In this document: positions 19,510-29,700 of the stretch, piece by piece | How positions within the stretch are numbered: the stretch's first letter is position 1 | Layout: the number at the start of each line of letters is the position of its first letter | Assembly (NCBI RefSeq): GCF_900168065.1 | Contig: NZ_FUZZ01000004.1 | Span: forward strand, 788,830-852,829 | Length of the DNA: 64,000 nt | Direction: 5' to 3' | Source: Chitinophaga ginsengisegetis | GTDB lineage: Bacteria > Bacteroidota > Bacteroidia > Chitinophagales > Chitinophagaceae | Program-made: the position numbers and the translations under genes | The notes under the pieces: generated by a model | Database searches by the model: none | Told to the model about the DNA's origin: nothing | Seen by the model: the letters and a program-made list of their open reading frames with translations, nothing else

Positions 19510-19524
19510 AAACTACGGGCTGTA

Positions 19525-20604
19525 TCATTGCACACGCTGCTGTTGCTTCAGCAACTTAGCCCTGTCCAGGTCTTTTTTCGCTTCTTTGATATTGATCTCA
19601 TTAGCCAGCTGCGTTTTCAGCTTGCCCCTGTTCTCAAAAAATTCGGCGTGTTTATTATTAATCATTATTGCCTTGTTGAAATCTTCCAATGCAGAAATCT
19701 CCTGGTTCAGCTTCAGCTTTATTTGTCCCCTGTTATTAAACATCATGGGGAGCTGGTTGCTGCTAACCCTATCAAATAACTTGTCGATCTGATCCAGCGC
19801 CTGCTGGAACTTTTGCTGCTGATACAACTGGTTGGTGCGGTTAAGCAGTTGTTCTATCCCTTCGGCCCTCACCAGGCTGTCGATGTTTAAAAAGCTGCTC
19901 AGGGAAGCGCCGGGCTGATTTACGAAATCATAGCCCTTCGCTATTGCCAGCAGCCGTTTGGCTTTGGTAGGGTGACTGCAACCTGCTTCGAGTTCCGGGG
20001 GAGGATGGTTATCAACCGCCATAATGCCCGACTCCGCATTCTTTAATGTTCCATCCAGCTTCTTGATAATATACCCGGAGAAAAAGTCCGCCGCTAATTC
20101 TCTTTGCCTGGAAAGGGCGTAAGTCAACGCCTGGTTCCTGACGGAGTGGCCCAGGAAATGGTGGCCCACTTCATGCGCGAAGATTGCAAAGGCCACCCAA
20201 TCTGTATTCTGGGCTACTAATTTATTAAGGTACCCGCGATTGTATAAAATATACCGGGTACTGTCGCCCCGCGTCATTACCGCTTTAAACACCGGTCCGG
20301 GGAAACTGCATTCATACAGGATGAAATTTGCGGCCACCTGGTTATCGCTATCCACCCCTAATAATTGCTGGATTTTAAGAATGACCTTTGCAGGAGTAAA
20401 ACCATCCGCACTTAATGACGGCTGCATATCCGGAATGCATTCATCTTCCAGCTGACTACTCACAAAACCGCATGAAAAAAGAAAATTACTATCCGCCGGT
20501 ATGGTATCATTAAGCGGTTGTATAGCCGGGGCAACCTGGCTGTACGCCTTGTATTGCGCCAGCAGCAGTATGATGGCTGCGCCTAACAGTATATACTTTG
20601 CCAT
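19525..20604 (-). CDS. M48-type zinc metalloprotease with C-terminal TPR-like repeats
   Basis: 359 residues. Signal sequence at the N-terminus; the zinc motif HExxH is present as AIFAHEVGHHFLGH (about residue 145), followed by ELAADFFSGYIIKK, which supplies the third ligand region of M48 proteases. After about residue 235 the sequence is helical with TPR-like spacing (LNQEISALEDFNKAIMI). Predicted periplasmic protease. Its ATG shares one base with the stop of the upstream gene (TAATG), so the two are translationally coupled and probably act together. Confidence 0.8.
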   Translation of the reverse strand: MAKYILLGAAIILLLAQYKAYSQVAPAIQPLNDTIPADSNFLFSCGFVSSQLEDECIPDMQPSLSADGFTPAKVILKIQQLLGVDSDNQVAANFILYECSFPGPVFKAVMTRGDSTRYILYNRGYLNKLVAQNTDWVAFAIFAHEVGHHFLGHSVRNQALTYALSRQRELAADFFSGYIIKKLDGTLKNAESGIMAVDNHPPPELEAGCSHPTKAKRLLAIAKGYDFVNQPGASLSSFLNIDSLVRAEGIEQLLNRTNQLYQQQKFQQALDQIDKLFDRVSSNQLPMMFNNRGQIKLKLNQEISALEDFNKAIMINNKHAEFFENRGKLKTQLANEINIKEAKKDLDRAKLLKQQQRVQ

Positions 20605-22148
20605 TACCTGGTGAGATTATAGGTGATTGCCAGAAAATTTCCCCATTTGTAAAAAGACTCCGTTTCCACCGTTGTTCCCATAGTTGCTTTTGGTACAATT
20701 TGTCCTTCCTGGTATTTTGACGAAAGCAATGTTGCCTGCGTGAGCGTCCATCCAAAACTGGCTATAAACCGTTGTTCACGGCCTATAGCAGCAGAAACGC
20801 CCAGGTGATAATTAAATTTTGTGGTAGATCCGGTAGACAAGCTTACGCCTACGGCCAATGCAGGCTGAAAGTCCCACCCTGTTCTGTAATAAACGTGCAT
20901 CAATGCGCCGAGGGCGGGTACTACTTTATTGCGGTTATCATTTTTTTCTATTTTCACATTATCCGGATCGCCGCTGATGCTGTCCAGCCGGTAAGACTGA
21001 TCAAAAAAATTGTTATTCCCGAAGTTCAGAAAAAAGCCGGTACTGAAATCGAGCTTAAACCCGCCATACGTTCTGACAATAACGGGGGTTTGTATACCCG
21101 GGTCGGCGCAAATGGTGTTGTCTTTGGGTTCTATCTTAATATCAAATTTCAATTCATCTTTATCTGCAATGGCTGCCTGTCTTATTGTATAATTTACCGG
21201 GTTAATCACTTTATAACTATTCACTATTAAATTCTTCTGATCGAGCAGTTTATAGCTATCAATAATTTCGATGCCTTTTTTAACCGCCTCCTCATTGGAT
21301 TGCATGGTTTCCACTCTTTCATTGGTCACCCTGATTGCCTTATCGAGGATAAGGTTATCATTGGTAAAATCATCTGCTTTCGCAGTTTTCTTTACCGTTA
21401 ACAGCTTTGCCATCAGCTTATCTGCATCTTCTTTAAAAGGCTTTGCGGCTTCATTAATTTCCTTCACCAGTTGCTCCAGGGTTGCCTTTTCAGTAGTGGC
21501 TACCTGCGTATAATGGTCCAGGATATTCGTCACCTGGGCAAGCAACAGTTCTTTTGATGCAGCGGCTGTTTCTTCCCCGATTTTATTATTGTTGACAAAA
21601 GTGGTGGTGGCAGCGAGCAGGTTTTTCTCTGCCTGGGGATAAGTACCATCGCAGGCATCCTTTATTGCGATCAGTTCATTTTTATAGTATAAACTATGTT
21701 GCAGTACCTCTACTGCTTTCTTAAATTTCTTCAGACTCTCCCAGTAATTGTCCAGCTTATCATTCAACTTTTTATAGCTTGCTTTAAAAGGAGTTAGCTC
21801 CGCCTGCCACAGGGCTTTCAGTTTCAAAGCGCCATCATTAAATGAAAATGCGGGCCCGGCGGGCGGTTTAGGATCCTCCGAGGTATTAAGTTCCAGGGAT
21901 GATCCATCCAGTTTTGAAAGAATTTCAGGTTGTTGCAGGAAGAAATTAGTGCTGGTATTATTTACCTGGATATTGTAGCGGCTTTTATTAATGTTGATGA
22001 TCTCCAGTACAACCATATTTCCATGACTTACACGGCGTTTTATTTTTGATTTGGGTAAGTCCTGGTAATTAATCAGGATGGTATCAGGTGATTGCGCGTA
22101 CAGATCTGCTACAGGCAATAGCAATAATAATGAAAGGAGTCTTTTCAT
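20604..22148 (-). CDS. Secreted coiled-coil protein with C-terminal outer-membrane-barrel-like domain
   Basis: 514 residues, not a family I recognise. A signal peptide (to about residue 19) is followed by a beta-rich N-terminal part, a long helical, Lys/Glu/Ala-rich section (about 110-300, probably coiled coil), and a C-terminal third with alternating aromatic and polar residues (DFSTGFFLNFGNNNFFD; HVYYRTGWDFQPALAVGVSL) that looks like a small outer-membrane barrel. It is coupled by TAATG to the M48 protease downstream. Confidence 0.6.
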   Translation of the reverse strand: MKRLLSLLLLLPVADLYAQSPDTILINYQDLPKSKIKRRVSHGNMVVLEIININKSRYNIQVNNTSTNFFLQQPEILSKLDGSSLELNTSEDPKPPAGPAFSFNDGALKLKALWQAELTPFKASYKKLNDKLDNYWESLKKFKKAVEVLQHSLYYKNELIAIKDACDGTYPQAEKNLLAATTTFVNNNKIGEETAAASKELLLAQVTNILDHYTQVATTEKATLEQLVKEINEAAKPFKEDADKLMAKLLTVKKTAKADDFTNDNLILDKAIRVTNERVETMQSNEEAVKKGIEIIDSYKLLDQKNLIVNSYKVINPVNYTIRQAAIADKDELKFDIKIEPKDNTICADPGIQTPVIVRTYGGFKLDFSTGFFLNFGNNNFFDQSYRLDSISGDPDNVKIEKNDNRNKVVPALGALMHVYYRTGWDFQPALAVGVSLSTGSTTKFNYHLGVSAAIGREQRFIASFGWTLTQATLLSSKYQEGQIVPKATMGTTVETESFYKWGNFLAITYNLTR

Positions 22149-22287
22149 GTGTGTAAGTATTAGGGATAAGGAATAACTAACCGGGGCTACGAAGTATTAA
22201 TTTGTTCCAAAGTAAGAAATATTAATATATCTGCAAAGCTCTCTTTAGTTTTATTTCGCCCCTGTGAAAGCTGGCCTGGTTATAACC

Positions 22288-22315
22288 AAAAAAGCCATCC
22301 CTTGACAGGGATGGC
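22288..22315 (-). terminator. Intrinsic terminator of the SusCD-TlpA-hydrolase operon
   Basis: On the plus strand GCCATCCCT (22294-22302), TGAC loop, AGGGATGGC (22307-22315), preceded by six As (22288-22293). Read on the minus strand this is a perfect 9-bp GC-rich stem, 4-nt loop and T6 tail, 26 bases beyond the hydrolase stop. Confidence 0.85.
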
Positions 22316-22340
22316 CATCATCACTCTTTGATTTTTGATT

Positions 22341-23417
22341 TTATAAAAACGATTGCATCCAGTTTTTTATCGCAGTCCAGGCTTCCGGGGCAATATCACC
22401 TTTCAGCCGGGGCAGTTCCTCATTGGTGCAGCTTTCGCAATGCAGGAAAAGATGATTTAAACCCGGCAATACTTTTACGGTTACCTGTGGGTTGCCGCTT
22501 CCCGCGATGGCAGCCAGGTTTTCCTTATAAGGCACCATGATGTCCTTATCGCCGTTCAGCGCCAGAAAGGGTACTTTAATCTGCTGCAGGAATGGCGCAG
22601 GGTTGTGCCGCAGGTGATACTGGTACCAGGGGCCGGTGGCCTGCCGGATATAAGATTCCAGGAAGAAGCGCATATGATCTTCTTCCCCGGCTTTATCTTT
22701 TGCGTAGGCGCTGTCGTCCGCATGTTTCCATGCCGCATAGGTAGCACGGAGCCGTGGCTCCAGCTCCGGCGTATAGGCGTAGCGGTAGGCGGTATCAAAC
22801 ATCAGTGTGGTGATGGTATGATGCCGGTTTTTATCGTACGCTGAAATGGGCGCGGCATCAATGATAGCGCTGTTTTGCAGCTTCAGTGCCTCGATGCCGC
22901 TGGTGGCCAGTCCGGCGAGTGTGATCACAAAAGCCACATTTTTACTCCCTGCCGCCGCGATGATAGCGGCAGCGCCACCTTCGCTGTGCCCGATCAATCC
23001 TGTTCTGGTGACGCCAGGCTGCAGCCGCAGATAGTTGATGGCAGCGAGTGCATCGTCTGCAAAGTCTTTGGTAGTGGTAGTTTCATACACTCCATTTGTT
23101 TCGCCGGTGCCGCGGTCGTCTATACGGAGTACCGCAACGCCCATTGCGGCAAGCGAATCTGCCAATGCTTTAAACATTTTATGGCCGGCCATTGTGCCAT
23201 CGCGGTCCTGCTTACCGGTGCCGGATAATAATACCACGGCGGGAAAGCTTTTGCGGTTAGCCGGAATGGTAAGGGTACCACCGAAACGGATACTTTTATC
23301 TTTGTTGCTGAAATAAACATTCCTGCTTTGGGGCGCGTCTGCCTGGCTATATACCCGCGGCAGGCACACCATCATGCAAATAACGATTACAGCTAAAAAC
23401 CTCCCTGCGTTCCTCAT
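22341..23417 (-). CDS. Secreted alpha/beta hydrolase
   Basis: 358 residues with a signal peptide (to about residue 24). The alpha/beta hydrolase core shows VVLLSGTGKQDRDG (oxyanion region), the nucleophile elbow GLIGHSEGGAAA (Ser near 145), an Asp-bearing LALNGDKDIMVPY near 295 and a catalytic His in LPGLNHLFLHCE near 325. It resembles YqiA/DUF3887-type or serine aminopeptidase-like esterases. Its start overlaps the TlpA-like stop by four bases; it is the last gene of the SusCD operon, so it may cleave an ester or peptide of the imported substrate. Confidence 0.85.
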   Translation of the reverse strand: MRNAGRFLAVIVICMMVCLPRVYSQADAPQSRNVYFSNKDKSIRFGGTLTIPANRKSFPAVVLLSGTGKQDRDGTMAGHKMFKALADSLAAMGVAVLRIDDRGTGETNGVYETTTTKDFADDALAAINYLRLQPGVTRTGLIGHSEGGAAAIIAAAGSKNVAFVITLAGLATSGIEALKLQNSAIIDAAPISAYDKNRHHTITTLMFDTAYRYAYTPELEPRLRATYAAWKHADDSAYAKDKAGEEDHMRFFLESYIRQATGPWYQYHLRHNPAPFLQQIKVPFLALNGDKDIMVPYKENLAAIAGSGNPQVTVKVLPGLNHLFLHCESCTNEELPRLKGDIAPEAWTAIKNWMQSFL

Positions 23418-25396
23418 CCTTCTTTCTTTAATAACTCAATGATATAAGATATCTCGTCTGCCAGGGCGCTCGGACTTCCTTTGTAACCAATTCCCAGCCA
23501 ACGGATCATTCCATGCTGATCAATGATCGCCTTTGCCGGGATGCCGGAGAAAGACAATGTTTGGGCGTATTTGTTATAGGTATCATCGAGGTGACCGGAG
23601 GTACTGCTTTTGGCATCGAGTAATACGTTCAGGTGCAAATTCTTCGACTGAAGGAATTTTTTTATCTGGTCGCGGTAGTCCGGTTTGGTTTCCTGGGTGG
23701 CAATAAAGAAGAAGTTTACGTTTTTGTCTTTGCTGTATTTATCTGCCGCCATCTGCATGCCCGGCATGGCTTCTTTGCAGGGTCCGCACCAGGTAGCCCA
23801 GAAATCCAACACTACAATTTTGCCTTTCATTTTGGCAAGATCAGCCACGCCGCCGGTGAGTTGTTCCAGTTTAAAGCCCGGCGCTTGTTTGCGGATCAGT
23901 TGTGCGCGCAATGCTTCCTGCTCTACAGATAATACATCGGCGCTTTTCATGCCCTCGAAGTAAGCATCAAACCCTGTTTCTTTTTTGTGTTTGCGTACAT
24001 ATTCCTGTTTCAGCAGCGCAATTATTTCCGGCGTTGCCTTATTGGACCTGGTGGCGTTTTCAGCAATCTGCATGGCATCTGCATGCCGGCCGGTATTTTC
24101 CAGTAAGGTAGCATACAAGCTGAGAAAATCAGCCCTTTCAGCGCCCGGTTGCTCTTTTACTTTCTCCATCCATTGCAGGGCGGCTTTATCATCGCCTTGT
24201 TTATGCAGCAGGGAGGCGTGTCCCATAAAGGCGGGTAACGCAAATTTCAGGACCTGTTCTTTCCATTGCAGCGGCGAATAAAACCGGCTGGCGGCGTCAC
24301 TCCTGTTAGTGGCATATGCTTCGATACGCTCCACCAGTTTTTTGGAGTATGGAAATGCATCTGCCAGTTTAATTTCATCGTGTGCCAGCGCGTTCATGAT
24401 CAGGAGGCGATGAAATTCTGTAAGCGCTTCGAAAGGCGCCACGTCCATTATTTCATCCAGGTATTGCAGGTTTTTACCGGCCATCACCTTTTCATAAACA
24501 ACGCTGCGAAAAGCCTTGTTATAATACATCTGCTGTATTTCCGTATTCACTCCTTCAAACTGCTGCGGCGGAAACTTTTTCACAAACTCCTGCCATATCG
24601 GATAGCGGCCACCTGCTGGCCCCTTGAACATTTTGAACACCATAGCGTCTCTCGCTGCCACTCCTGAAGGAAAACGGGCGATGATCACATTATTCATGGA
24701 GTCGGCGCGGTTCCTGTCTCCCAACAAATTTCTATACGCTTTACTTACATCCATTAATTCCGCTTCAGTAACATCTTTCAAACTACTTATATAATTAATT
24801 TCACGGCGGATGATGGTATCAGCGCGTTTCTCGCCGGTGCTTTTCAGGATCTTCATGGCGTTATAAAAAATAAGACGCCTGCTTTCCGGGTGATACCGGA
24901 GTTCGTTGTTCATCCAGAACATGGCTACTTCGTTGGTGATCTTCACCGTATCATCTACCGCGGGCGGTACTTCACCTATAAAGGAAGGTGTGCGTAGAAA
25001 AGCCCACGCAGCGTATGCAGTAGCCATTTGCCGGCCATCACGGGTGGACAACATGGTGGCATAAGTTAGCGTGCCGCCTTTATCCGTAATGCCGTTGGCG
25101 GAGAAATTACATACCAGCAACGCGGTTTTCTCCGGTAAATAATACCGGGTTACCCAGCCTGAATCGGTCATCTTCATTTGCAGGTCGTGCGCTTCCCATT
25201 GATTGTTGTTATAGAGATAGATCACGCCACTAACAGGCGCCTGTCCTTTCAGCCTGGTGTTTTCCGGGTTATAGCTGATGGTGACTGAATCCCCTGCTAT
25301 AGCCCTTTCCGGCGATAGTTTCATTGCCTGTTGTGAAAAGGCCATTCCGGAGAACAACACACACGGCATCACAAAGGCCATTTTTATTTTATTCAT
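23414..25396 (-). CDS. TlpA-family thioredoxin-like protein with large N-terminal domain
   Basis: 660 residues. Signal peptide (to about 21); a beta-rich N-terminal region (about 25-130); a long helical, TPR-like middle (about 170-480); and a C-terminal TlpA/AhpC-type thioredoxin domain with FWATWCGPCKEAMPGM, active-site CGPC near 535, and a cis-Pro region SGIPAKAIIDQHG. Periplasmic thiol oxidoreductases of this design commonly follow SusC/SusD genes in Bacteroidota; the substrate is unknown. Twenty bases downstream of SusD and overlapping the hydrolase gene (ATGA). Confidence 0.85.
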   Translation of the reverse strand: MNKIKMAFVMPCVLFSGMAFSQQAMKLSPERAIAGDSVTISYNPENTRLKGQAPVSGVIYLYNNNQWEAHDLQMKMTDSGWVTRYYLPEKTALLVCNFSANGITDKGGTLTYATMLSTRDGRQMATAYAAWAFLRTPSFIGEVPPAVDDTVKITNEVAMFWMNNELRYHPESRRLIFYNAMKILKSTGEKRADTIIRREINYISSLKDVTEAELMDVSKAYRNLLGDRNRADSMNNVIIARFPSGVAARDAMVFKMFKGPAGGRYPIWQEFVKKFPPQQFEGVNTEIQQMYYNKAFRSVVYEKVMAGKNLQYLDEIMDVAPFEALTEFHRLLIMNALAHDEIKLADAFPYSKKLVERIEAYATNRSDAASRFYSPLQWKEQVLKFALPAFMGHASLLHKQGDDKAALQWMEKVKEQPGAERADFLSLYATLLENTGRHADAMQIAENATRSNKATPEIIALLKQEYVRKHKKETGFDAYFEGMKSADVLSVEQEALRAQLIRKQAPGFKLEQLTGGVADLAKMKGKIVVLDFWATWCGPCKEAMPGMQMAADKYSKDKNVNFFFIATQETKPDYRDQIKKFLQSKNLHLNVLLDAKSSTSGHLDDTYNKYAQTLSFSGIPAKAIIDQHGMIRWLGIGYKGSPSALADEISYIIELLKKEG

Positions 25397-25416
25397 CTGA
25401 AGATTGCTTTTAGTAT

Positions 25417-26775
25417 TTATCTCGGGTTTTGTTCCAGCGACGGGTTCAGCTGGATATTATACTGCGGAATGGGAAACAGGTACCGGTTGCTGCCAGGCGT
25501 AAGCGTATACGTTTCGCCGGTGGCAAAATTGGTACGGGTGATATTTTCCGCAAAACGGCTGTCGGTAAAAAGACGTTTCTGATCAAACCAGCGGATGCAG
25601 GTGAAGCATAATTCCCGTCTTCTTTCCTGTAATACTTTTACCAACGCATCGGCTGCACTGGTGGCAGTCATAGGCGTAAAATCGAGTGCCGCAAAGCGTT
25701 TGGCCCGGAGTGTATTGATAGCGCTCATAGCGCCGCCTGCATCTCCTGCCCTGGCCCGGCACTCTGCTTTGATAAGCAGCATCTCCGGTACAGACGGACC
25801 AATATTGCGGTTACCGCCAATCACCGCTTCTTTGGAATAAACGCGGTAAGTATTTCCGGATAAAGTGTAATTACTTGTAAAATAGCTGTAGCGGTAATCT
25901 TTAGTGTCGTACAACGACAGCAACTGGCTGCTCATTACCTGCATAGCGGAATACTGGTGGCTCATTCCTGCTGTTTTGGAAAGAATGATTTCCGGGTTAT
26001 CTGTGCGCTGCGGGTAACTGCTCAGAGTGGACAGGTCCAGTAACCCTGATTGGATCATCAACGCGTTATCTGCATTTTTTTCTGCCTCCACATACTGTCC
26101 CATTTGCAGGTAGGTTCTTGCCAGCAACGCATAGGCCGCAGCTTTGGACGGATAAATATTGTAGGTATTTTTCTCCGGCAAATCAGGAACAGCAGCCTGC
26201 AGATCGGTCAATATCTGATCGTAGGCCTGTTGTACCGTAGCACGGGTAGCTACAATGGCCACATCGGGTTCCAGCAGTAAAGGCACTCCCAGGTCCGTAG
26301 CTTTGCTGCTCTCATTGTATTGTTTACCATACATGTTTACCAGCGTGAAATAGCTGTATGCGCGGTGTACCCTGGCTTCTGCCAATACTTGCTTTTTCAG
26401 CTGTGTAGTACCGCCGTTACTGTTCATTACATCCCTGATCACCAGATTGCAGGGATAGATATTGGCGTAGAGTATTTTCCAGTCGGGGTCCGCAGCTACC
26501 ACATCATAGTATTGCGCCGCCCACATATAGGCATTGCGTGACTCGGCCGATAAACCCTGTTGTATAGCGGCATCATTGTATACAATATCATCTGCGGTCA
26601 TATCCGGCATATCTACCGAACGTTCCAGATCCTGGCGGTTATTCATCAGGTACCGGTAGTTCACATAGTCGGAAGGTGTAAGCGCGCCTTCGGTTTTTAT
26701 ATCGGTGTATTTGCTGCAAGCCTGGATAAGTGTGCCGGCAACAATAAAAAGGAGAAATATTTTATATCGTTTCAT
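25417..26775 (-). CDS. RagB/SusD family nutrient-binding lipoprotein
   Basis: 452 residues. The signal peptide ends in lipobox LIQAC (Cys20), so it is a surface lipoprotein. TPR-type helices and the C-terminal RRRELCFTCIRWFDQKRL segment are typical of SusD/RagB. It caps the SusC channel and binds substrate. It starts 22 bases after the SusC stop. The C-terminal third is shorter than in many SusD proteins but the end (NPSLEQNPR) is normal for the family. Confidence 0.92.
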   Translation of the reverse strand: MKRYKIFLLFIVAGTLIQACSKYTDIKTEGALTPSDYVNYRYLMNNRQDLERSVDMPDMTADDIVYNDAAIQQGLSAESRNAYMWAAQYYDVVAADPDWKILYANIYPCNLVIRDVMNSNGGTTQLKKQVLAEARVHRAYSYFTLVNMYGKQYNESSKATDLGVPLLLEPDVAIVATRATVQQAYDQILTDLQAAVPDLPEKNTYNIYPSKAAAYALLARTYLQMGQYVEAEKNADNALMIQSGLLDLSTLSSYPQRTDNPEIILSKTAGMSHQYSAMQVMSSQLLSLYDTKDYRYSYFTSNYTLSGNTYRVYSKEAVIGGNRNIGPSVPEMLLIKAECRARAGDAGGAMSAINTLRAKRFAALDFTPMTATSAADALVKVLQERRRELCFTCIRWFDQKRLFTDSRFAENITRTNFATGETYTLTPGSNRYLFPIPQYNIQLNPSLEQNPR

Positions 26776-26797
26776 TTGACTGCGGTTTGAAGTAAAA

Positions 26798-29700
26798 TCA
26801 GAAGCTGACGTTCAGTGAAAAATTATACGATGCAGATGGCGGCAATTTTACATTCCGGGCGCTCGGCGGAAAATCCGGATCTATGCCATCTTCGTTTTTT
26901 GTCCACAGTAACGCCAGGTTCCTGGCTGCACCGGTGAGGGAAATACCCTTAACAGGCAGGCGGTGGAACAATGCTGCCGGCACGTTATAAGTGAGCGACA
27001 CTTCGCGTAACCGGATATGATCGCCGGGCAGTACATTGATATCTGCATTCGCGTACCTGATTTGCCCGGTGCTGTTACCACTGAGGCCGGGCACATTGGT
27101 GAAGGCTTCATCACCGGGTTTACGCCAGCGCTGATCCACGAGTTTGTTATAGTCGTAGTTCTGAAACCCGTAACGGCCAGGGTAATCACCGGGTACCGGC
27201 CGCTGGAATACATAGCCCAGTTTATAGGTAACCAGTACAAACAAAGAGAACCCTTTGTAGCGGACCGTTTGCCGGAGACTACCAAAATACGGAGCCGATA
27301 AACGGCCGGCGTTTTTCAGATCGCTGATATCTTTGGGCGATTGATAGATAGTCAGCGTATCTCCCTTACCTCCTATCACGCGGGGGCTGCCGTTGCGATC
27401 CAGTCCGGCGTAACGGAAAACCATCAGGTAATCTGTGGGGAATCCTTTTATGGGACCGCCAACACCGCCGGATTGCAGCAGGGAGTTGGTAACATTATAT
27501 CTCGCATCTGTTACCTTATTGGTGTTATAGGCGAATACCAGGTTGGCAGACCATTCAAATTCTTTGTTGCGGATAATACTGCCACCCAGCGACAGGTCAA
27601 TTCCTTTGCCGGTCAGGGAAGAAGTATTGCGGGTGATATTATCAAAGCCCACGGTATTGTCGATCGGGAACGAAGCAAAGAGGTCGGTACCTTTTTTATA
27701 ATAGAATTCTACCGCTCCGTTCAGGCGGTTATCAAACAACGCATAGTCCAGTCCAACGTTATACACGCCGGTTTGTTCCCATCGCAGCGATGGATTGGCC
27801 GGTGATCCCACCGTTGAATAAGGATCAAAGGGGTATTGATAGTCGTTCAGCAGGTATAGCTGATCGTATGGCAATGCGGTGGTGCTGATGTTACCGTTAA
27901 TACCATAGGTAGCGCGCAGTGTAAGTCCGCTTACCCAGCTAACGTTTTGCATAAAGTCCTCTTTGGACAATGCCCAGGCTGCGCCGGCCGACCAGAAAGG
28001 CTTTGCGCGGTATTTTTTATCGAGGCCAAAGTTATTGTAGTCGTCGTATCGTGCGCTCCCCGACAGGGTATACTTACCTGCATAGGTATACGAAAAATTG
28101 CCGTAGTAAGAAAGATAACGCCTGCGCTTGGAGGAATAGTTTACGCCATATGGCACTACCGACTGGTAGCCGTCTACCGTTACATACGGGGTTACATAAT
28201 CTACCGGCTTGCTATACTGCGTTTGTGTATTAAAGCCAAACATGCGGTTGCTGCCGGAGCCATCAATGGTTTGCCGGGCTTCCATACCCAGCAGGGCATT
28301 CACCTGGTGATTACCAGAGAAGTTCCGGTCCAGGTTAAGCTGTCCGCGGATGCTGTAATTATTTTTTGAATAATCCGTTGTTTCCATGATACCGCCCAAA
28401 GGAATACCATATACCAGTTTACCGTTTGCATCAATGGAGGTAGCGGTATTCAGCATATTGCGGGTATAGTAGGAGCTGTCGCTGTTAAAGTTTTTTGCGC
28501 CGGAAGAAGCCCGTTCTGCCATATACTGGGCATTAAAGCTCAAACCTTTATACAGCGGGATATTTAAGGCAAAGGTGGCAGCGTAGTTACTTTCATTGGT
28601 GGTATTATCTGACAGGGCCAGTTCATTGATATAGTTATAGCGCCAGGGCATATAACCCTTTGCCTCCAGGTTGCTGAGCCGGCCGGAGTAATAGGCGCGT
28701 GCATAATTTACGCTGTTGCCGTTATCGTCTACCAGCTGATCATAAGGCATCAGCGGGTTGGGGGAACGGCCGTATACACTGATCCCTTGTCCGCCGGTGC
28801 GGTAGCGAAACCAGCTTCCACGCAGGTTGGCAGACAGGGTCACATTTTTAAAGAAGGTAAATTCCTGGTTGGCCGTCAGGGTCATTCTTTCCCCGAACGT
28901 ATTTTTGGTGCTGGTATTTTCTTTATCATAGGCGCCGGAAACGAAGTAAGTATGTCTCCCGGTGCCGCCGCTCACATTGAGATCGTAGTGGCTGGTAGAA
29001 GCTGGCGTAAGCAGGTATTGTTCCACCTGTTTCCTGGAATCGCGTCCTTTCAGTACTGCAAATGCAGCATCTACCTGTGCCTGGGTTACCTCGCCTCTTT
29101 TAAGCCGGAACATCCAATCTACCGCCTCGCTGATGGGCCGTTGACTGGCAGCGGGCAAACCGGTGGGATCGGTGATAAACCTTTTGTTAACCAGCTCCTG
29201 CTCATAGTCGATCATTTGTGCGGCATTCATCAGCGGCAGCGAGGATAACCTCGGCTTGCCGTTTATGCCTAATCCTGCAGAGAAAGAGATGCGTGGAGCG
29301 CCATCATTTATTTTCCCTTTTTTGGTGGTGATCACAATTACACCGGCAGATGCGCGGGCGCCCCAGATAGAGGCTGCTGCCGCATCTTTCAGGAAGGTAA
29401 TCTGTTCCACATCAGCGGGATTAATAGTGCGTATATCCATCTCCGTAGGAAATCCGTCTATTACCACCAGCGGTTTTTTATTTACATCATTGTTCAGTGT
29501 GCTGGCGCCCCGGATGGTAATATCATAACTGCCGTTTCCCTGCACGGCGCCATTCAGGTTGGTATATACAAAACTGTTATCAGATTCTGTGAGGTTCAGC
29601 TGCACGCCGGCCACCTGGCCTTCCAGCCGGTGAAGCACGTTGGGCACCGGGATCTTTTCCAGGTCTTTTGCGGTGACTACGCCAAAGGAGCCGGTGGCGC

